Of a stretch of 64,000 nucleotides of DNA, positions 30,301 through 39,668 are shown piece by piece (position 1 is the stretch's first letter; every line of letters starts with the position of its first letter). The translations under genes and the position numbers were made by a program. The notes beneath the pieces were generated by a model. The model was not told where the DNA came from. It did no database searches and saw only the letters and a program-made list of their open reading frames with translations. The DNA is from Bacteroidota bacterium (lineage in GTDB: Bacteria; Bacteroidota; Ignavibacteria; Ignavibacteriales; Melioribacteraceae): positions 20,781 through 84,780 of the forward strand of contig JAKAEE010000005.1 of the NCBI GenBank assembly GCA_021820065.1, written 5' to 3'.

Positions 30301-31384
30301 GACCGGTTTCAATCTTGCTGGCAATTCCGGCTTCGGTTTCATCTTTGATTGGTTTGTTGGTCAGTCCGTCCCAGAATTCAAAATCGCTCGCAGTTACTCC
30401 TTTATATTGATGAGTAACGCCGTGCATTACCAAACTTCCGCCGTTCTTCACCATGTATTTCAATGCATCAACTAAATCCGGTTTGTCCGACATGCTGACC
30501 CGCGTTTGAGTTGACGGATCGACATAAAACGGAATGACGCTAACCAAAAACGGAATCCCTCGTTCCGAAAGCAGATCGGCTATATCGCGAAGTTTATCGG
30601 GATTATCCATCGGACTGATATCTTCAATTCGAATTAATGCCGAATGAGATTCCTCATGCTGCTCACCGAGAATGTCGTGAAGCATATCGGCAAAGAGAAG
30701 GTACCGGTCGTTTTCATCTGCGTAAGAAAAAGGTGAATCGCCAACGAGCATAAAATTTTTTGTTTTGATTATGTATGGCGTTTCTTTCTTCTTTTTAGAT
30801 GAGTAGGAATACGCAAGAACTTGCACGGACTTTTTATCGGTGATTTGAATTACGCTTGTGTGATTATCTCCCTTGGTAAAAGTTTTATTACCGGATTTCA
30901 CCATGTCGTAACCGGAAACTGTGTCGTAGCCGGTAACGGTGAAACCGTAAAGTTTTTTTAAATCATAACTTTTGGAAAACTCAATTATACCGGTGTTCAA
31001 CCAGATTAAAGGTTTGGTTGATGAAACAGCGTCGTTCAAAAATAATTTTGGAACGCTGTTTTTTAGTTTGTACCCAATGTAGAAAGTGAAATCATAATTT
31101 TGAATTTCATTTTTAACGTATTGGTTAACGCCTTTTATGGTCGTCTTCGTGTGAAAATGTCCCATCAGTTCGCCAAGCTGCCGCCCATCAGCCATTGCGA
31201 AGGTTTTCAGATCGGTATTTCCCTCAACAAGGATGAGGATGGTTTTAGTTTTTACTTGAGAGTAAGCCGACTCCGGCAGCACAAACAAAAATGCGGCGGC
31301 GAGAACTACAGTAAATCCGTTAATAAAAAGGTGTGAGAGGAATTTCTTGAAACTCATAAACCTACTTTCTTTTCTTAGGGACAA
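27386..31384 (-). CDS. Multidomain envelope protein: DUF2334 (deacetylase-like) + amidotransferase-like region + TIM-barrel glycosidase-like domain + C-terminal TM
   Basis: ALIRIEDISPMDNPDKLRDIADLLSERGIPFLVSVIPFY and MHGVTHQY (DUF2334); NLEVYFDPGFRRTFSVENLVKQWVKEGIRVIHAAGWHEYP...ILVYAWLEPPQVSQKFWNEHPEW (GHL/PgaB-C-like). Confidence 0.75.
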   Translation of the reverse strand: MSLRKESRFMSFKKFLSHLFINGFTVVLAAAFLFVLPESAYSQVKTKTILILVEGNTDLKTFAMADGRQLGELMGHFHTKTTIKGVNQYVKNEIQNYDFTFYIGYKLKNSVPKLFLNDAVSSTKPLIWLNTGIIEFSKSYDLKKLYGFTVTGYDTVSGYDMVKSGNKTFTKGDNHTSVIQITDKKSVQVLAYSYSSKKKKETPYIIKTKNFMLVGDSPFSYADENDRYLLFADMLHDILGEQHEESHSALIRIEDISPMDNPDKLRDIADLLSERGIPFLVSVIPFYVDPSTQTRVSMSDKPDLVDALKYMVKNGGSLVMHGVTHQYKGVTASDFEFWDGLTNKPIKDETEAGIASKIETGLQELMKNGLYPIAWETPHYTASFKLYRTVSKYFSSAMEQRLAVEDFEHSQYFPYIINNDLFGQKIYPENLGYVPLDDDKNVSRAAVQNIIKGAKTNLNVRDGFAACFFHEFLDLDLLSTLVDGIKALGYTYIDLQDETNWVKTKDRIILTGSQSYTLTLDDQFLAEAYYNRNGEIKNKTYSEKRISGQITKNVTLEPGELYRAEPTEFHERELTFLEKITASAEKFYQNVFVSDEDWKEARPIILWNHFAKGAAFNDQASLASVFRSVNINVDTIFVGQKIDLKDHNLLIVPYAFTDSLKDKDYGAIYKFVEEGGNIVTDTKSDLAKLFNLSFSKTRIRVNRIRDKFYSEEPIAWRYSELVNKIETDDKDETFCYDEFTHMPILIGRKISKGKLIFINSRFDPYTQEGYSLYPYLIEYVKRYFHLRPFVRRDNLEVYFDPGFRRTFSVENLVKQWVKEGIRVIHAAGWHEYPKYTYDYKRLIDLAHANGILVYAWLEPPQVSQKFWNEHPEWREKNYLGQDVRPSWRYPVSLTDPKCIAAMNYEFKKFLESYDWDGVNLAELYFEAAEGFKNPNLFTPMHPSAKAEVMKKYGIDLGKIFDPASTFYWKNNSFVQNSITEFRVNELNSVYETLLSTFQQIAQKKNGFEVIVTAMDSFGSPELREYIGVDMKSIIALQKKFNFTLQVEDPEHLWSTDPLRYINIGKYYASLLGGNAKLLLDLNILSFRKENVITPFPTLIQTGTESYHLINAASIGAPRFTIYSESSVNPQDMSFFPYAASVNVNYQRLDNGYRFSSPTAFSIELPKEIKVLNIDGYPVAPYRQNLFLVPAGNHTVTFFEQNITSFSTHELQTNILSCTANLLSVSHGMKDLKFVYESDCRTLISLNKEPTSVKIDNSEYKFVVMKGNDCYSIFLPPGKHYVELIAGDAFSYGVNLTSLWSSTGIAIFGTLAVALLFVMYLSLKLIRKKYSTA

Positions 31385-32534
31385 ATTCTTTTACTTCCGC
31401 TTTTGAAAAACCAAAATGATTTTTAATTATCTGAACGGTTCGTTTGGCGGCAAGACCATCGCCGTAAGGATTAACAGCCGAAGCCATTTTATTGTAAGCC
31501 GATTTGTCGCGCAAGAGTTTATCGGCAGTTTGGAAAATTTTCTTTTCGTTCAGTCCGACAAGTTTAACGGTTCCGTATTTCACCGCTTCCGGGCGTTCGG
31601 TAACTTTTCGCAGAACTAAAATCGGAATGCCGAAATAGGGCCCTTCCTCCTGCACGCCGCCGGAATCCGTAATGATAAGATGAGATTTTGACATTAAGTT
31701 GACGAAGTCGAGATAATCCAAAGGTGCAATCAAAAAAACATTTTCTATGTTCTCTAAAGTATTATGCACAACTTCTTTTACTACCGGATTAAGATGAACC
31801 GGGAAGACGAAATTGATTCTCGGATATTTCTCCGCTAATTTTTTTACTGCTTTACATGCGCCGATCATCGGACTGCCCCAATTTTCACGCCGATGCATTG
31901 TTAGCAAGACAATCTTTTTCTTCTCGCTCACAATTTTGTTCAGCACTGTTGCACTGAACTCATAATTTTTTTGAATCGAAATCTTCAGCGCATCGATTAC
32001 TGAATTGCCGGTTACGAAAATTTTTTCACTTGACGCACTTTCTTTCAACAAAGCTTTCTTTGCCGTGTCCGTTGGTGCAAAATGTAAATCTGAAATTGCG
32101 CTGGTCAATCTCCGGTTTATTTCTTCCGGGAACGGATTTGCTTTGTCGTTTGTTCGAAGTCCTGCTTCAACATGACCGACGGGAATTTGTCTGTAAAACG
32201 AAGTTAAGCTGCCGACAAAAGTTGTTGTTGTATCGCCCTGAACCAAAACCAAATCTGGAATTTCTTTTTGAAGCACTTCGTCGAGCTTTTCAACGGCGTT
32301 TTTCGTTAGAACCGCAAGTGATTGGTTCGGCTGCATGATGTCGAGATCGTAATCAACATAAATTTTGAAAACATCGAGCACCTGATCCAGCATTTGCCGG
32401 TGCTGTGCTGTCGCAATCGATACAACTTTGAAAAATTTCTTTTCTTTTTTCAGTTCTAAAATAATTGGAGCCAGTTTAATTGTGTCCGGTCTGGTTCCGA
32501 AAATTACTGCGATCTTCTTCACTTCGTTTTTCAT
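31362..32534 (-). CDS. wecB: UDP-N-acetylglucosamine 2-epimerase (non-hydrolysing)
   Basis: IFGTRPDTIKLAPII, VQGDTTTTFVGSL, VGHVEAGLRT, FPEEINRRL, TDSGGVQEEGPYFGIPILVLRKVTERPE. Confidence 0.95.
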   Translation of the reverse strand: MKNEVKKIAVIFGTRPDTIKLAPIILELKKEKKFFKVVSIATAQHRQMLDQVLDVFKIYVDYDLDIMQPNQSLAVLTKNAVEKLDEVLQKEIPDLVLVQGDTTTTFVGSLTSFYRQIPVGHVEAGLRTNDKANPFPEEINRRLTSAISDLHFAPTDTAKKALLKESASSEKIFVTGNSVIDALKISIQKNYEFSATVLNKIVSEKKKIVLLTMHRRENWGSPMIGACKAVKKLAEKYPRINFVFPVHLNPVVKEVVHNTLENIENVFLIAPLDYLDFVNLMSKSHLIITDSGGVQEEGPYFGIPILVLRKVTERPEAVKYGTVKLVGLNEKKIFQTADKLLRDKSAYNKMASAVNPYGDGLAAKRTVQIIKNHFGFSKAEVKEFVPKKRK

Positions 32535-32852
32535 TTGATCTCTTCAAGCGGTTAAATTAATAACATAAATATTTTGAGGACAAAGATAAGGAAACGGCAA
32601 TATTTATATTGGTGCCTTAAAGATATATCAGTAGCAGCAAGGTAATTGTGGGCATTCTCACAGCAACAAAACCGGCACTTTTCGTCCATTTAAGGCAAGA
32701 AAAGGCTGCAATAAACTAGACTTCCCGGATTAAAAAACAACTGCAGTTTGTAACCGAAACTTAACCAATACTAAATGAATTTATATTTAGAAGGATGGTT
32801 TGTAAGTTTACACAATCAAAAACTTACTACAAAAAAATTGCATTCGGATACA

Positions 32853-35204
32853 ATGCTTCGGTTGAAAAACTTTATTCTGATTTTATTCTTCATGCAGTTA
32901 ATGGTTCAAATGACTGTTGCCCAAAATTACGAAGCAACAATCAACGGTTTTGTTTACGATGCATCTACCGGCGAAACATTGATTGGCGCTAATGTCCTTC
33001 TAAAAAAAATTAACCGCGGGGCTACAACAAATGTTAGCGGTTACTACGTGATTCCGCAAATTGATCCCGACATTTACGAAGTTGTGGTTAGTTATATAGG
33101 ATACAAAAGTTTCTCAACTAAAGTTTCTCTTAAAGCGAACGAAAACAAACGGCTTGATGTTTCGCTGACACCTCAAGACATTGTTGGAAGAGAGATTGTT
33201 GTTTCTGCCGACTCTACCCGAACCGGTGATAAACTTTTTAATCAACCTGTCTCTAAGATAGAACTAACTCCGGTTGAGTTAAGTAAAGTTCCGCAAGTTA
33301 TCGAAGCGGATTTAATGCGGACGCTTCAAACATTACCGGGCATAGTTCCGGTTTCGGATTTCTCTTCGGCAATTTACGTTCGCGGCGGAACTCCCGATCA
33401 AAACCTTTTCATGGTTGATGGAACCGACATTTACAATCCGGAACATGCTTTCGGTCTCTTCTCAACTTTTAATACCGATGCTATTAAGAAAGTGGAAATT
33501 TACAAAGGTGCATTCAGCGCGGAGTACGGAGGACGTCTTTCTTCCGTGATTAACATTACAAACAATGACGGAAATAGAAATCACTTTGAAGGAAAAGCAT
33601 CGTTGAGTTTGCTTTCGCTTAGTACAACGCTTCAAACTCCGCTCGGTTCGTTCGGCTCACTGTCCGGATCGATTCGCAGAACATATATCGATCAGACTTT
33701 GGCTAAATGGATTAAGGATGTGCCGGATTACTATTTTGTTGACGGCAATATGAAGGCGTTTTTTGATCTAGGTGAATCGAATAAATTGAGCGTTAGTTTC
33801 TTCGGCAGCAAAGACAACTTAAATTTTGTTTTGGATAAAAACAGAAAAGAGTCTCTTGGGTTCGATTATTATTGGGGAAACCAAACCGGTAGCGTGAATT
33901 GGAAAACCATCTTTGCGCCGAAGTTGTTTGGAAATTTTTGGTTAACAGGCAGCTATTATTTTTCTGATTTCAACTTCAGCGATGTATCTTATGTGGAATC
34001 AAACATTATCCGCGATGTTACGCTCAAAGGTGCTGTTGAATATTTTTATAGCGACAAATTTCATTTCAAATCGGGATTTGAATTTAAAAATTTGAGTGGG
34101 AGCTTGAAGGAAAATTTTCCCGGAGGAAGAGTTGATGCGGCAAGACACCCGCGCCTATTTTCAACTTACATTACTGCAAACTGGCAGCCGTCCAATTTAT
34201 GGATTGTTGAAGCCGGTCTTCGTTATGATTATTTCGAATCGTCAATCCCTTTCAGAAATCTTGATCCCCGCTTAACTATTAAATACAGACTTGATGAATT
34301 ATCCAACTTGAAATTTTCAACCGGAATCGTTCATCAATATGCAAACAGAATTCCGCGAATGTTTTTTGTGAGCATTTGGACAACCGCCGACGAATATGTG
34401 AAAGCTTCTTCGTCGGATCATTTTGTGCTTGGCTATCAAAGAGCGCTCGCGGAAAAAATTGAACTTGAAGTCGAAGCGTATTACAAAGATTACAAAAACA
34501 TTTATTCGTATAACCCAACATTCTTCACGGAACTTTCGCCAACCGGTTATGATGAAAACAATCTGCCGATCTTCAGCAACAGCAAAGGTTTATTCAATAG
34601 GGGCGACGGCAATTCATACGGCATTGAATTTTTATTACGAAAAGAAAGCGGGGCATTTACCGGTTGGCTGTCGTATTCATACTCAAGAACAATGTACACT
34701 GTTGATAATGTTAATCGTGAAAATTCTTTTCCGCCGAGACACGACCGAACTCACGCTGTGAATCTTGTGGTTAATATGGACTTGAACAATTTGTTCAACG
34801 AGCTGCACGGAAGACAATTTGTTAATCCGGCTAAGCGATGGACGCTGGGGGTAAACTTCACGTATTATTCCGGACAGCCGATAACGCTGCCGAGTTCAAT
34901 TTATCTTAGCAACAGCACGCCGGATTGGGACATAAACAAAAACTCGATTGCTGTTTATCCTTCAACCATAGATGCTTTTCGACTGCCGTATTATTCGAGA
35001 CTCGATTTCAGCTTGACTTATGAAATTCAGTATGACGGCTGGTCGCTGTCGCCTTATGTGCAAGTCTTCAACGTGCTGAACCGGAAAAATGTTTGGTTCA
35101 TTCAGTACAAAAATGAAATCAAAGACAATATGGTGAAACAAGAAGTGAAAAACGTTAACATGTTTCCTATTCTTCCAAGCATCGGCATAACGGTGAAGTT
35201 TTAA
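32853..35204 (+). CDS. TonB-dependent receptor with N-terminal carboxypeptidase-like domain
   Basis: INGFVYDASTGETLIGANVLL...; plug LQTLPGIVPVSDFSSAIYVRGGTPDQNLFMVDGTDIYNP; C-terminal barrel. Start chosen at MLRLKNFILILFF. Confidence 0.92.
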   Translation: MLRLKNFILILFFMQLMVQMTVAQNYEATINGFVYDASTGETLIGANVLLKKINRGATTNVSGYYVIPQIDPDIYEVVVSYIGYKSFSTKVSLKANENKRLDVSLTPQDIVGREIVVSADSTRTGDKLFNQPVSKIELTPVELSKVPQVIEADLMRTLQTLPGIVPVSDFSSAIYVRGGTPDQNLFMVDGTDIYNPEHAFGLFSTFNTDAIKKVEIYKGAFSAEYGGRLSSVINITNNDGNRNHFEGKASLSLLSLSTTLQTPLGSFGSLSGSIRRTYIDQTLAKWIKDVPDYYFVDGNMKAFFDLGESNKLSVSFFGSKDNLNFVLDKNRKESLGFDYYWGNQTGSVNWKTIFAPKLFGNFWLTGSYYFSDFNFSDVSYVESNIIRDVTLKGAVEYFYSDKFHFKSGFEFKNLSGSLKENFPGGRVDAARHPRLFSTYITANWQPSNLWIVEAGLRYDYFESSIPFRNLDPRLTIKYRLDELSNLKFSTGIVHQYANRIPRMFFVSIWTTADEYVKASSSDHFVLGYQRALAEKIELEVEAYYKDYKNIYSYNPTFFTELSPTGYDENNLPIFSNSKGLFNRGDGNSYGIEFLLRKESGAFTGWLSYSYSRTMYTVDNVNRENSFPPRHDRTHAVNLVVNMDLNNLFNELHGRQFVNPAKRWTLGVNFTYYSGQPITLPSSIYLSNSTPDWDINKNSIAVYPSTIDAFRLPYYSRLDFSLTYEIQYDGWSLSPYVQVFNVLNRKNVWFIQYKNEIKDNMVKQEVKNVNMFPILPSIGITVKF

Positions 35205-35225
35205 CTTGAAGAATGAAAATCAAAA

Positions 35226-36134
35226 ATGAAAAATAAATTGAAAATATTGTTGACCGCTCTAACGGCTGGAATAATTTTCTGTTCATGCGGTCAAGGAGTT
35301 GTTGAGATTGGGCAGAACACTTACGAGCCGAAAATCGTGATAGAGGGATATTTGTATCCCGGGCAGCCGGTACGGAATATTAGAATCACGCGGAACATAC
35401 CATTGAACACAGCATCCGATCCTACTTCTATTGTTATAACTAATGCCGATGTTAAGCTGACCGATCTGCAAACGAACAAAAATTATCAACTTACTTTCAA
35501 TGTTCAAAAATTTTCTTACGAATATTCCGGCAATGATTTGAGAATCGATTACGGGAACAGCTACAAACTAACGGTCAATGCTGCCATTGACGGTAAGAGT
35601 TTATCGGCAAGTTCGGTTACAAATGTTCCGAAGTCAGGATTCAAAATTAATCATGTGTTATCGGAACTTCAGCCGTTATATTACCGCGAGCGCGATGGAA
35701 ACGGAAATGTGAAAAATTTCTCGATTACTTTTTCTCCATCAACCGGAACAAATTTCTATGCCTTCTCTATTGTCGCCCTTGACGCGAGCGACTCAACATT
35801 CATCTATAATAATGCTTACGTGAATGTTTCGCACGATGACGTAACCAAGAATCTGGACGGTTACCGGTATCAACTTGTGTGGCTGCAAGATATTAATTCT
35901 TACGGGAGCGAGATAAAATATAATTTGGATTGGATTCACTTCTGGTTTTATGGCAAGTACCGTATCATCGTTTATGCCGGCGACGATAATTACAAAAACT
36001 TTGTACTGACATACAAAAACGTTCAAGAGTTTGATGGAAATTTTCATGAGCCGCAAATGAACATGCAGGGTGACGGCATCGGAATATTCGGTTCGGTGAT
36101 CGCGGATACGGTTTATGTTTCCGTAAAAAAGTGA
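35226..36134 (+). CDS. DUF4249-type lipoprotein, partner of the preceding TonB receptor
   Basis: Lipobox IIFCSCG, EPKIVIEGYLYPGQPVRNIRITR, position after a TonB receptor. Confidence 0.75.
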   Translation: MKNKLKILLTALTAGIIFCSCGQGVVEIGQNTYEPKIVIEGYLYPGQPVRNIRITRNIPLNTASDPTSIVITNADVKLTDLQTNKNYQLTFNVQKFSYEYSGNDLRIDYGNSYKLTVNAAIDGKSLSASSVTNVPKSGFKINHVLSELQPLYYRERDGNGNVKNFSITFSPSTGTNFYAFSIVALDASDSTFIYNNAYVNVSHDDVTKNLDGYRYQLVWLQDINSYGSEIKYNLDWIHFWFYGKYRIIVYAGDDNYKNFVLTYKNVQEFDGNFHEPQMNMQGDGIGIFGSVIADTVYVSVKK

Positions 36135-36151
36135 ATTAACAACCTTAACTA

Positions 36152-37657
36152 TTAACTGCCCGATTCTATTAGCTTTCGCAACGCAGTCTTTAATTCTTCA
36201 TCACGGATTTTTCTCTCATATTCCACCGGTTGGGCAATTCTTTCGGCGCAATTCTGAATGTTGCATCGTTCGCATGTATCGTTAACAATCACACGTGGGA
36301 TTTCAGCGTCATCTAAGAAATTGATTTTGTTACGAACATCCTCGTTCACAAGAATGCTTAATGATATACTGAAATTTGTGTTTTCAAGAAGAGCAGATTT
36401 CTTTGCTGTGGTGATTGTCAAAAATTCGTTTTTGGAATTAACAAATGTTGATCTTTGAATTAGCGCTATTGGTCCGTCGTTTTTTTCTGGCGGAAGTTGA
36501 AGTTCTTCTAATTGTTTCAATGCTTTAATTGAAACCCAGCGTCTGCAGTAGTGTTCGTTCGTTTGATATCCACCGGGATTTTCGTTCGTATTCAGCCGTA
36601 ACTCTTTCAGAAGAGAATATTTGTCCGAATCTATTACCGAATTGAACCGCAAGAAGAAAAAACTTGGGATGTTGAAATATTTCGCCAGCACATTTGTAAT
36701 TCTCTGAAAAAACATTTCGATTGAGGCGTTATACTTGTCTAACATCGAAAGAAAAGCATCGGCATCCCATTTCTCCGAGGAGAAGAATCCGGATAAATCT
36801 TCTATAAGCGATTCTTTTCTTATCATCAGTGCGGTCGCGAAATACGAAGCTTTAAAGTTGTTCAACAGTTCATCGAACGAGTTTAGACTTATATCGGAAT
36901 AAATATGCGACCGGTCTTTGATATTTAAGTAGTTGTAAGCAATTTCTTTCCCAACGATGAACGATTTCTGATACGTTGAAAGTTTTTGATTGAGCAATAC
37001 TTTTTTTGTTTTTGAATCTGAAATATGCACGCCGCGAATCGAACCGAACTCAGGAAATTTTCCAAGAGTTGTTTCGTCAATCGTAAAATGAAATTCATCA
37101 ACGAGTATTTTAGAAAGCGTTTCTTGGGTGAGTGTAGGTTCTAAATCTAAATTAAACTTTGAACGAAACTCATCAACTATTTTTTCCAAATCCGGAAAAT
37201 AATTTCCATTCAGCTCCTTGTATGTCTGAATGGCAGTTCGGCTGAAATTGTTTTGACTGAGCTCGGAGTTTCTGGCCATCTCTATCAATGTTGCGACCAG
37301 CGCGCTCAACTGAAGGGGTGCTTGTGAAATTTGCAGCAAGACTTTGTTCACATCTATTCCGTAATGATCTAACGGCAGTTGCTCTAAAATGTTGGACTCA
37401 AGCAAATCTCCGATTGGAGCGAAGTGTTTGGTGAGTTTTAACGAAACTAAACTATCGTAAGTTACCTGAAGTGTGTGAGCGAGCAACGCAATCTTATCTG
37501 CTTTCGGATACTTCTTGCCGTTCTCAATCTCATTTAAGTAAGAAATTGACAACGAACTTTTCTGTGCAAGTTCAGAAAGAGATAATCCTTTTTCTTGTCG
37601 AAGTTGTTTTAATTTCAAGCCGAAGATCAATCTGATCTTCCAATCCGGCAGTTTCAT
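36152..37657 (-). CDS. XRE-family regulator with degenerate ImmA/IrrE-like domain and C-terminal Cys cluster (ScfR/RamB/PrpR-like)
   Basis: HTH KLKQLRQEKGLSLSELAQKSSLSISYLNEIENGKKYPKADKI; C-terminal DTCERCNIQNCAERIAQP; divergent from the fad cluster. Confidence 0.8.
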   Translation of the reverse strand: MKLPDWKIRLIFGLKLKQLRQEKGLSLSELAQKSSLSISYLNEIENGKKYPKADKIALLAHTLQVTYDSLVSLKLTKHFAPIGDLLESNILEQLPLDHYGIDVNKVLLQISQAPLQLSALVATLIEMARNSELSQNNFSRTAIQTYKELNGNYFPDLEKIVDEFRSKFNLDLEPTLTQETLSKILVDEFHFTIDETTLGKFPEFGSIRGVHISDSKTKKVLLNQKLSTYQKSFIVGKEIAYNYLNIKDRSHIYSDISLNSFDELLNNFKASYFATALMIRKESLIEDLSGFFSSEKWDADAFLSMLDKYNASIEMFFQRITNVLAKYFNIPSFFFLRFNSVIDSDKYSLLKELRLNTNENPGGYQTNEHYCRRWVSIKALKQLEELQLPPEKNDGPIALIQRSTFVNSKNEFLTITTAKKSALLENTNFSISLSILVNEDVRNKINFLDDAEIPRVIVNDTCERCNIQNCAERIAQPVEYERKIRDEELKTALRKLIESGS

Positions 37658-37814
37658 AAATTCCTTCTAAAAACTGATTTAACATAGTAAAAATTAAGAT
37701 ATTTTACCCAAAGGTATTAGCAAAAATTCATTATCAGCGAAAATTCGCTTGCAACTTTGACGTTGCCTTGTTATTTTCATTTCAGAAACACCAATCACAA
37801 ACGAGGGAAAGGAT

Positions 37815-39617
37815 TTGAATTTACCAAAGCTTGATCAGAACAGGTTGATTGACCTTATACCGTATCAGCTTAAACATTACCCACAAGCCGAGTGCCTTTC
37901 AGATAAGGTTACCGGTCAGTGGAGACATTACAGTACTGCAGAAGTTCAAACAACTATCGACAAAGTTAGTTTAGGTTTACTCAAGTTTGGAATTAAACTG
38001 GGCGATAAGGTCGCGATCATTTCCAAGAATAGAGTTGAATGGAATTTTGTTGATCTTGGAATTCTTCAAATGGGCGGTGTTGTGGTGCCGCTTTATCCCA
38101 ACATTAGCGAAGACGACTACTCGTTTATTTTTGATGACTCGGCGATCAGAATTGTATTTGTGGAAGATCTGGAATTATACAAGAAGGTCAGAAATGTCAG
38201 CAAGAAAATAAAAACGAGAGTTGAAGCGATTTATACTTTTAATCAGATTGAAAAAATTCCTCACTGGTCGGAGATAACAAATCTTGCCGATGAATCTCTA
38301 AGACCGAAGCTTGAAGAAATTAAGAAAGGAATTACCGAAAAAAATCTTGCAACAATAATTTATACCTCAGGCACAACGGGCAGACAAAAAGGAGTGATGC
38401 TGACTCATCTAAATATAATGAGCAACGTTAACTCTCTCAATCGAGCGATGCCTATTCACACGTTCAAACAAACAATTAGTTTTCTCCCGCTTTGTCACAT
38501 TTTTGAAAGAACGGCAGTTTACTTTTATATGAGCTTCGGTTCTTCGGTTCATTATCCGCAAAGTTTAGAAACACTTGGTGAAAACATTAAAGAGGTAAAA
38601 CCAAATTTCTTTATAACCGTCCCGCGCCTACTGGAAAAAGTATTTGAAAAAATAATGGCTGAAGGATACAAACTTAATATTGTTAAGAAAGCAATATTCG
38701 GTTGGGCTGTTAATCTTGCCAATCATTACGATCATCAGGGAAGAAATAATTGGTTTTACAATTTCAGATTATTCTTCGCCAGAAAAATTGTATTCGTAAA
38801 ATGGGTTGCGGGACTTGGCGGTGAAATAAAAGGCATCGTGAGCGGTTCTGCCGCCTTGCAGCCGCGGTTAGCAAGAATTTTTACCGGTGCCGGAATTCCG
38901 ATTGTTGAAGGATACGGACTAACTGAAACATCGCCGGTTTTAACGTGCAACCGTTTTGAAAAGAACAAAAATTATTTCGGTACGGTAGGTCTGCCGATTC
39001 CCGATGTATCAATAAAAATTTCTGAGCAAGGCGAGATTTTGGCAAAAGGTCCGAATGTAATGTCAAGCTATTACCAGAATGAAGAAGCAACAAGAGTTGC
39101 AATAGACGAAGAAGGATGGTTCCATACCGGCGATACGGGTGAAATTATTGGCGATGGCTTTCTAAAGGTTACCGGACGGCTAAAAGAAATTTTCAAAACC
39201 AGCGGAGGAAAATTTATTGCGCCGGCGCCGATCGAAAACAAAATGAAAGAATCATTTTTCATTGAACACATTATGGTAATCGGCGAGAATAGAAAATTTG
39301 CCGCGGCAATAATTCAACCTCACTTTGATTTCATCCGGAAATGGAGTAGAGGAAAAAATATGGAGCTTACGCTTCGAGGAGAGATTGTCAATTCGCAAGA
39401 AGTGAAAGACCGAATCTGGAAAGACGTTCAAAAGAAAAACAAACGTTTCGGTCATATCGAACAAATAAAAAAAATTGCAATTGTGTCTGATCTCTGGAGC
39501 GTGGAAACCGGAGAACTAACGCCGACTTTAAAGGTAAAACGAAAAGTTCTGACCGAAAAATACAAGGACTTGATTGAAAAAATTTATGACGAATCAACGA
39601 CGAGCAACGTTTTATAG
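37815..39617 (+). CDS. fadD: Long-chain acyl-CoA synthetase (AMP-binding)
   Basis: TIIYTSGTTGRQKGVMLTH, VEGYGLTETSPV, GWFHTGDTGEI, TGRLKEIFKTSGGKFIAP. Confidence 0.94.
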   Translation: MNLPKLDQNRLIDLIPYQLKHYPQAECLSDKVTGQWRHYSTAEVQTTIDKVSLGLLKFGIKLGDKVAIISKNRVEWNFVDLGILQMGGVVVPLYPNISEDDYSFIFDDSAIRIVFVEDLELYKKVRNVSKKIKTRVEAIYTFNQIEKIPHWSEITNLADESLRPKLEEIKKGITEKNLATIIYTSGTTGRQKGVMLTHLNIMSNVNSLNRAMPIHTFKQTISFLPLCHIFERTAVYFYMSFGSSVHYPQSLETLGENIKEVKPNFFITVPRLLEKVFEKIMAEGYKLNIVKKAIFGWAVNLANHYDHQGRNNWFYNFRLFFARKIVFVKWVAGLGGEIKGIVSGSAALQPRLARIFTGAGIPIVEGYGLTETSPVLTCNRFEKNKNYFGTVGLPIPDVSIKISEQGEILAKGPNVMSSYYQNEEATRVAIDEEGWFHTGDTGEIIGDGFLKVTGRLKEIFKTSGGKFIAPAPIENKMKESFFIEHIMVIGENRKFAAAIIQPHFDFIRKWSRGKNMELTLRGEIVNSQEVKDRIWKDVQKKNKRFGHIEQIKKIAIVSDLWSVETGELTPTLKVKRKVLTEKYKDLIEKIYDESTTSNVL

Positions 39618-39668
39618 AATTGTTAAACAAATATTTCATAACTAATCAAATAATATTCGAGACTTAAT

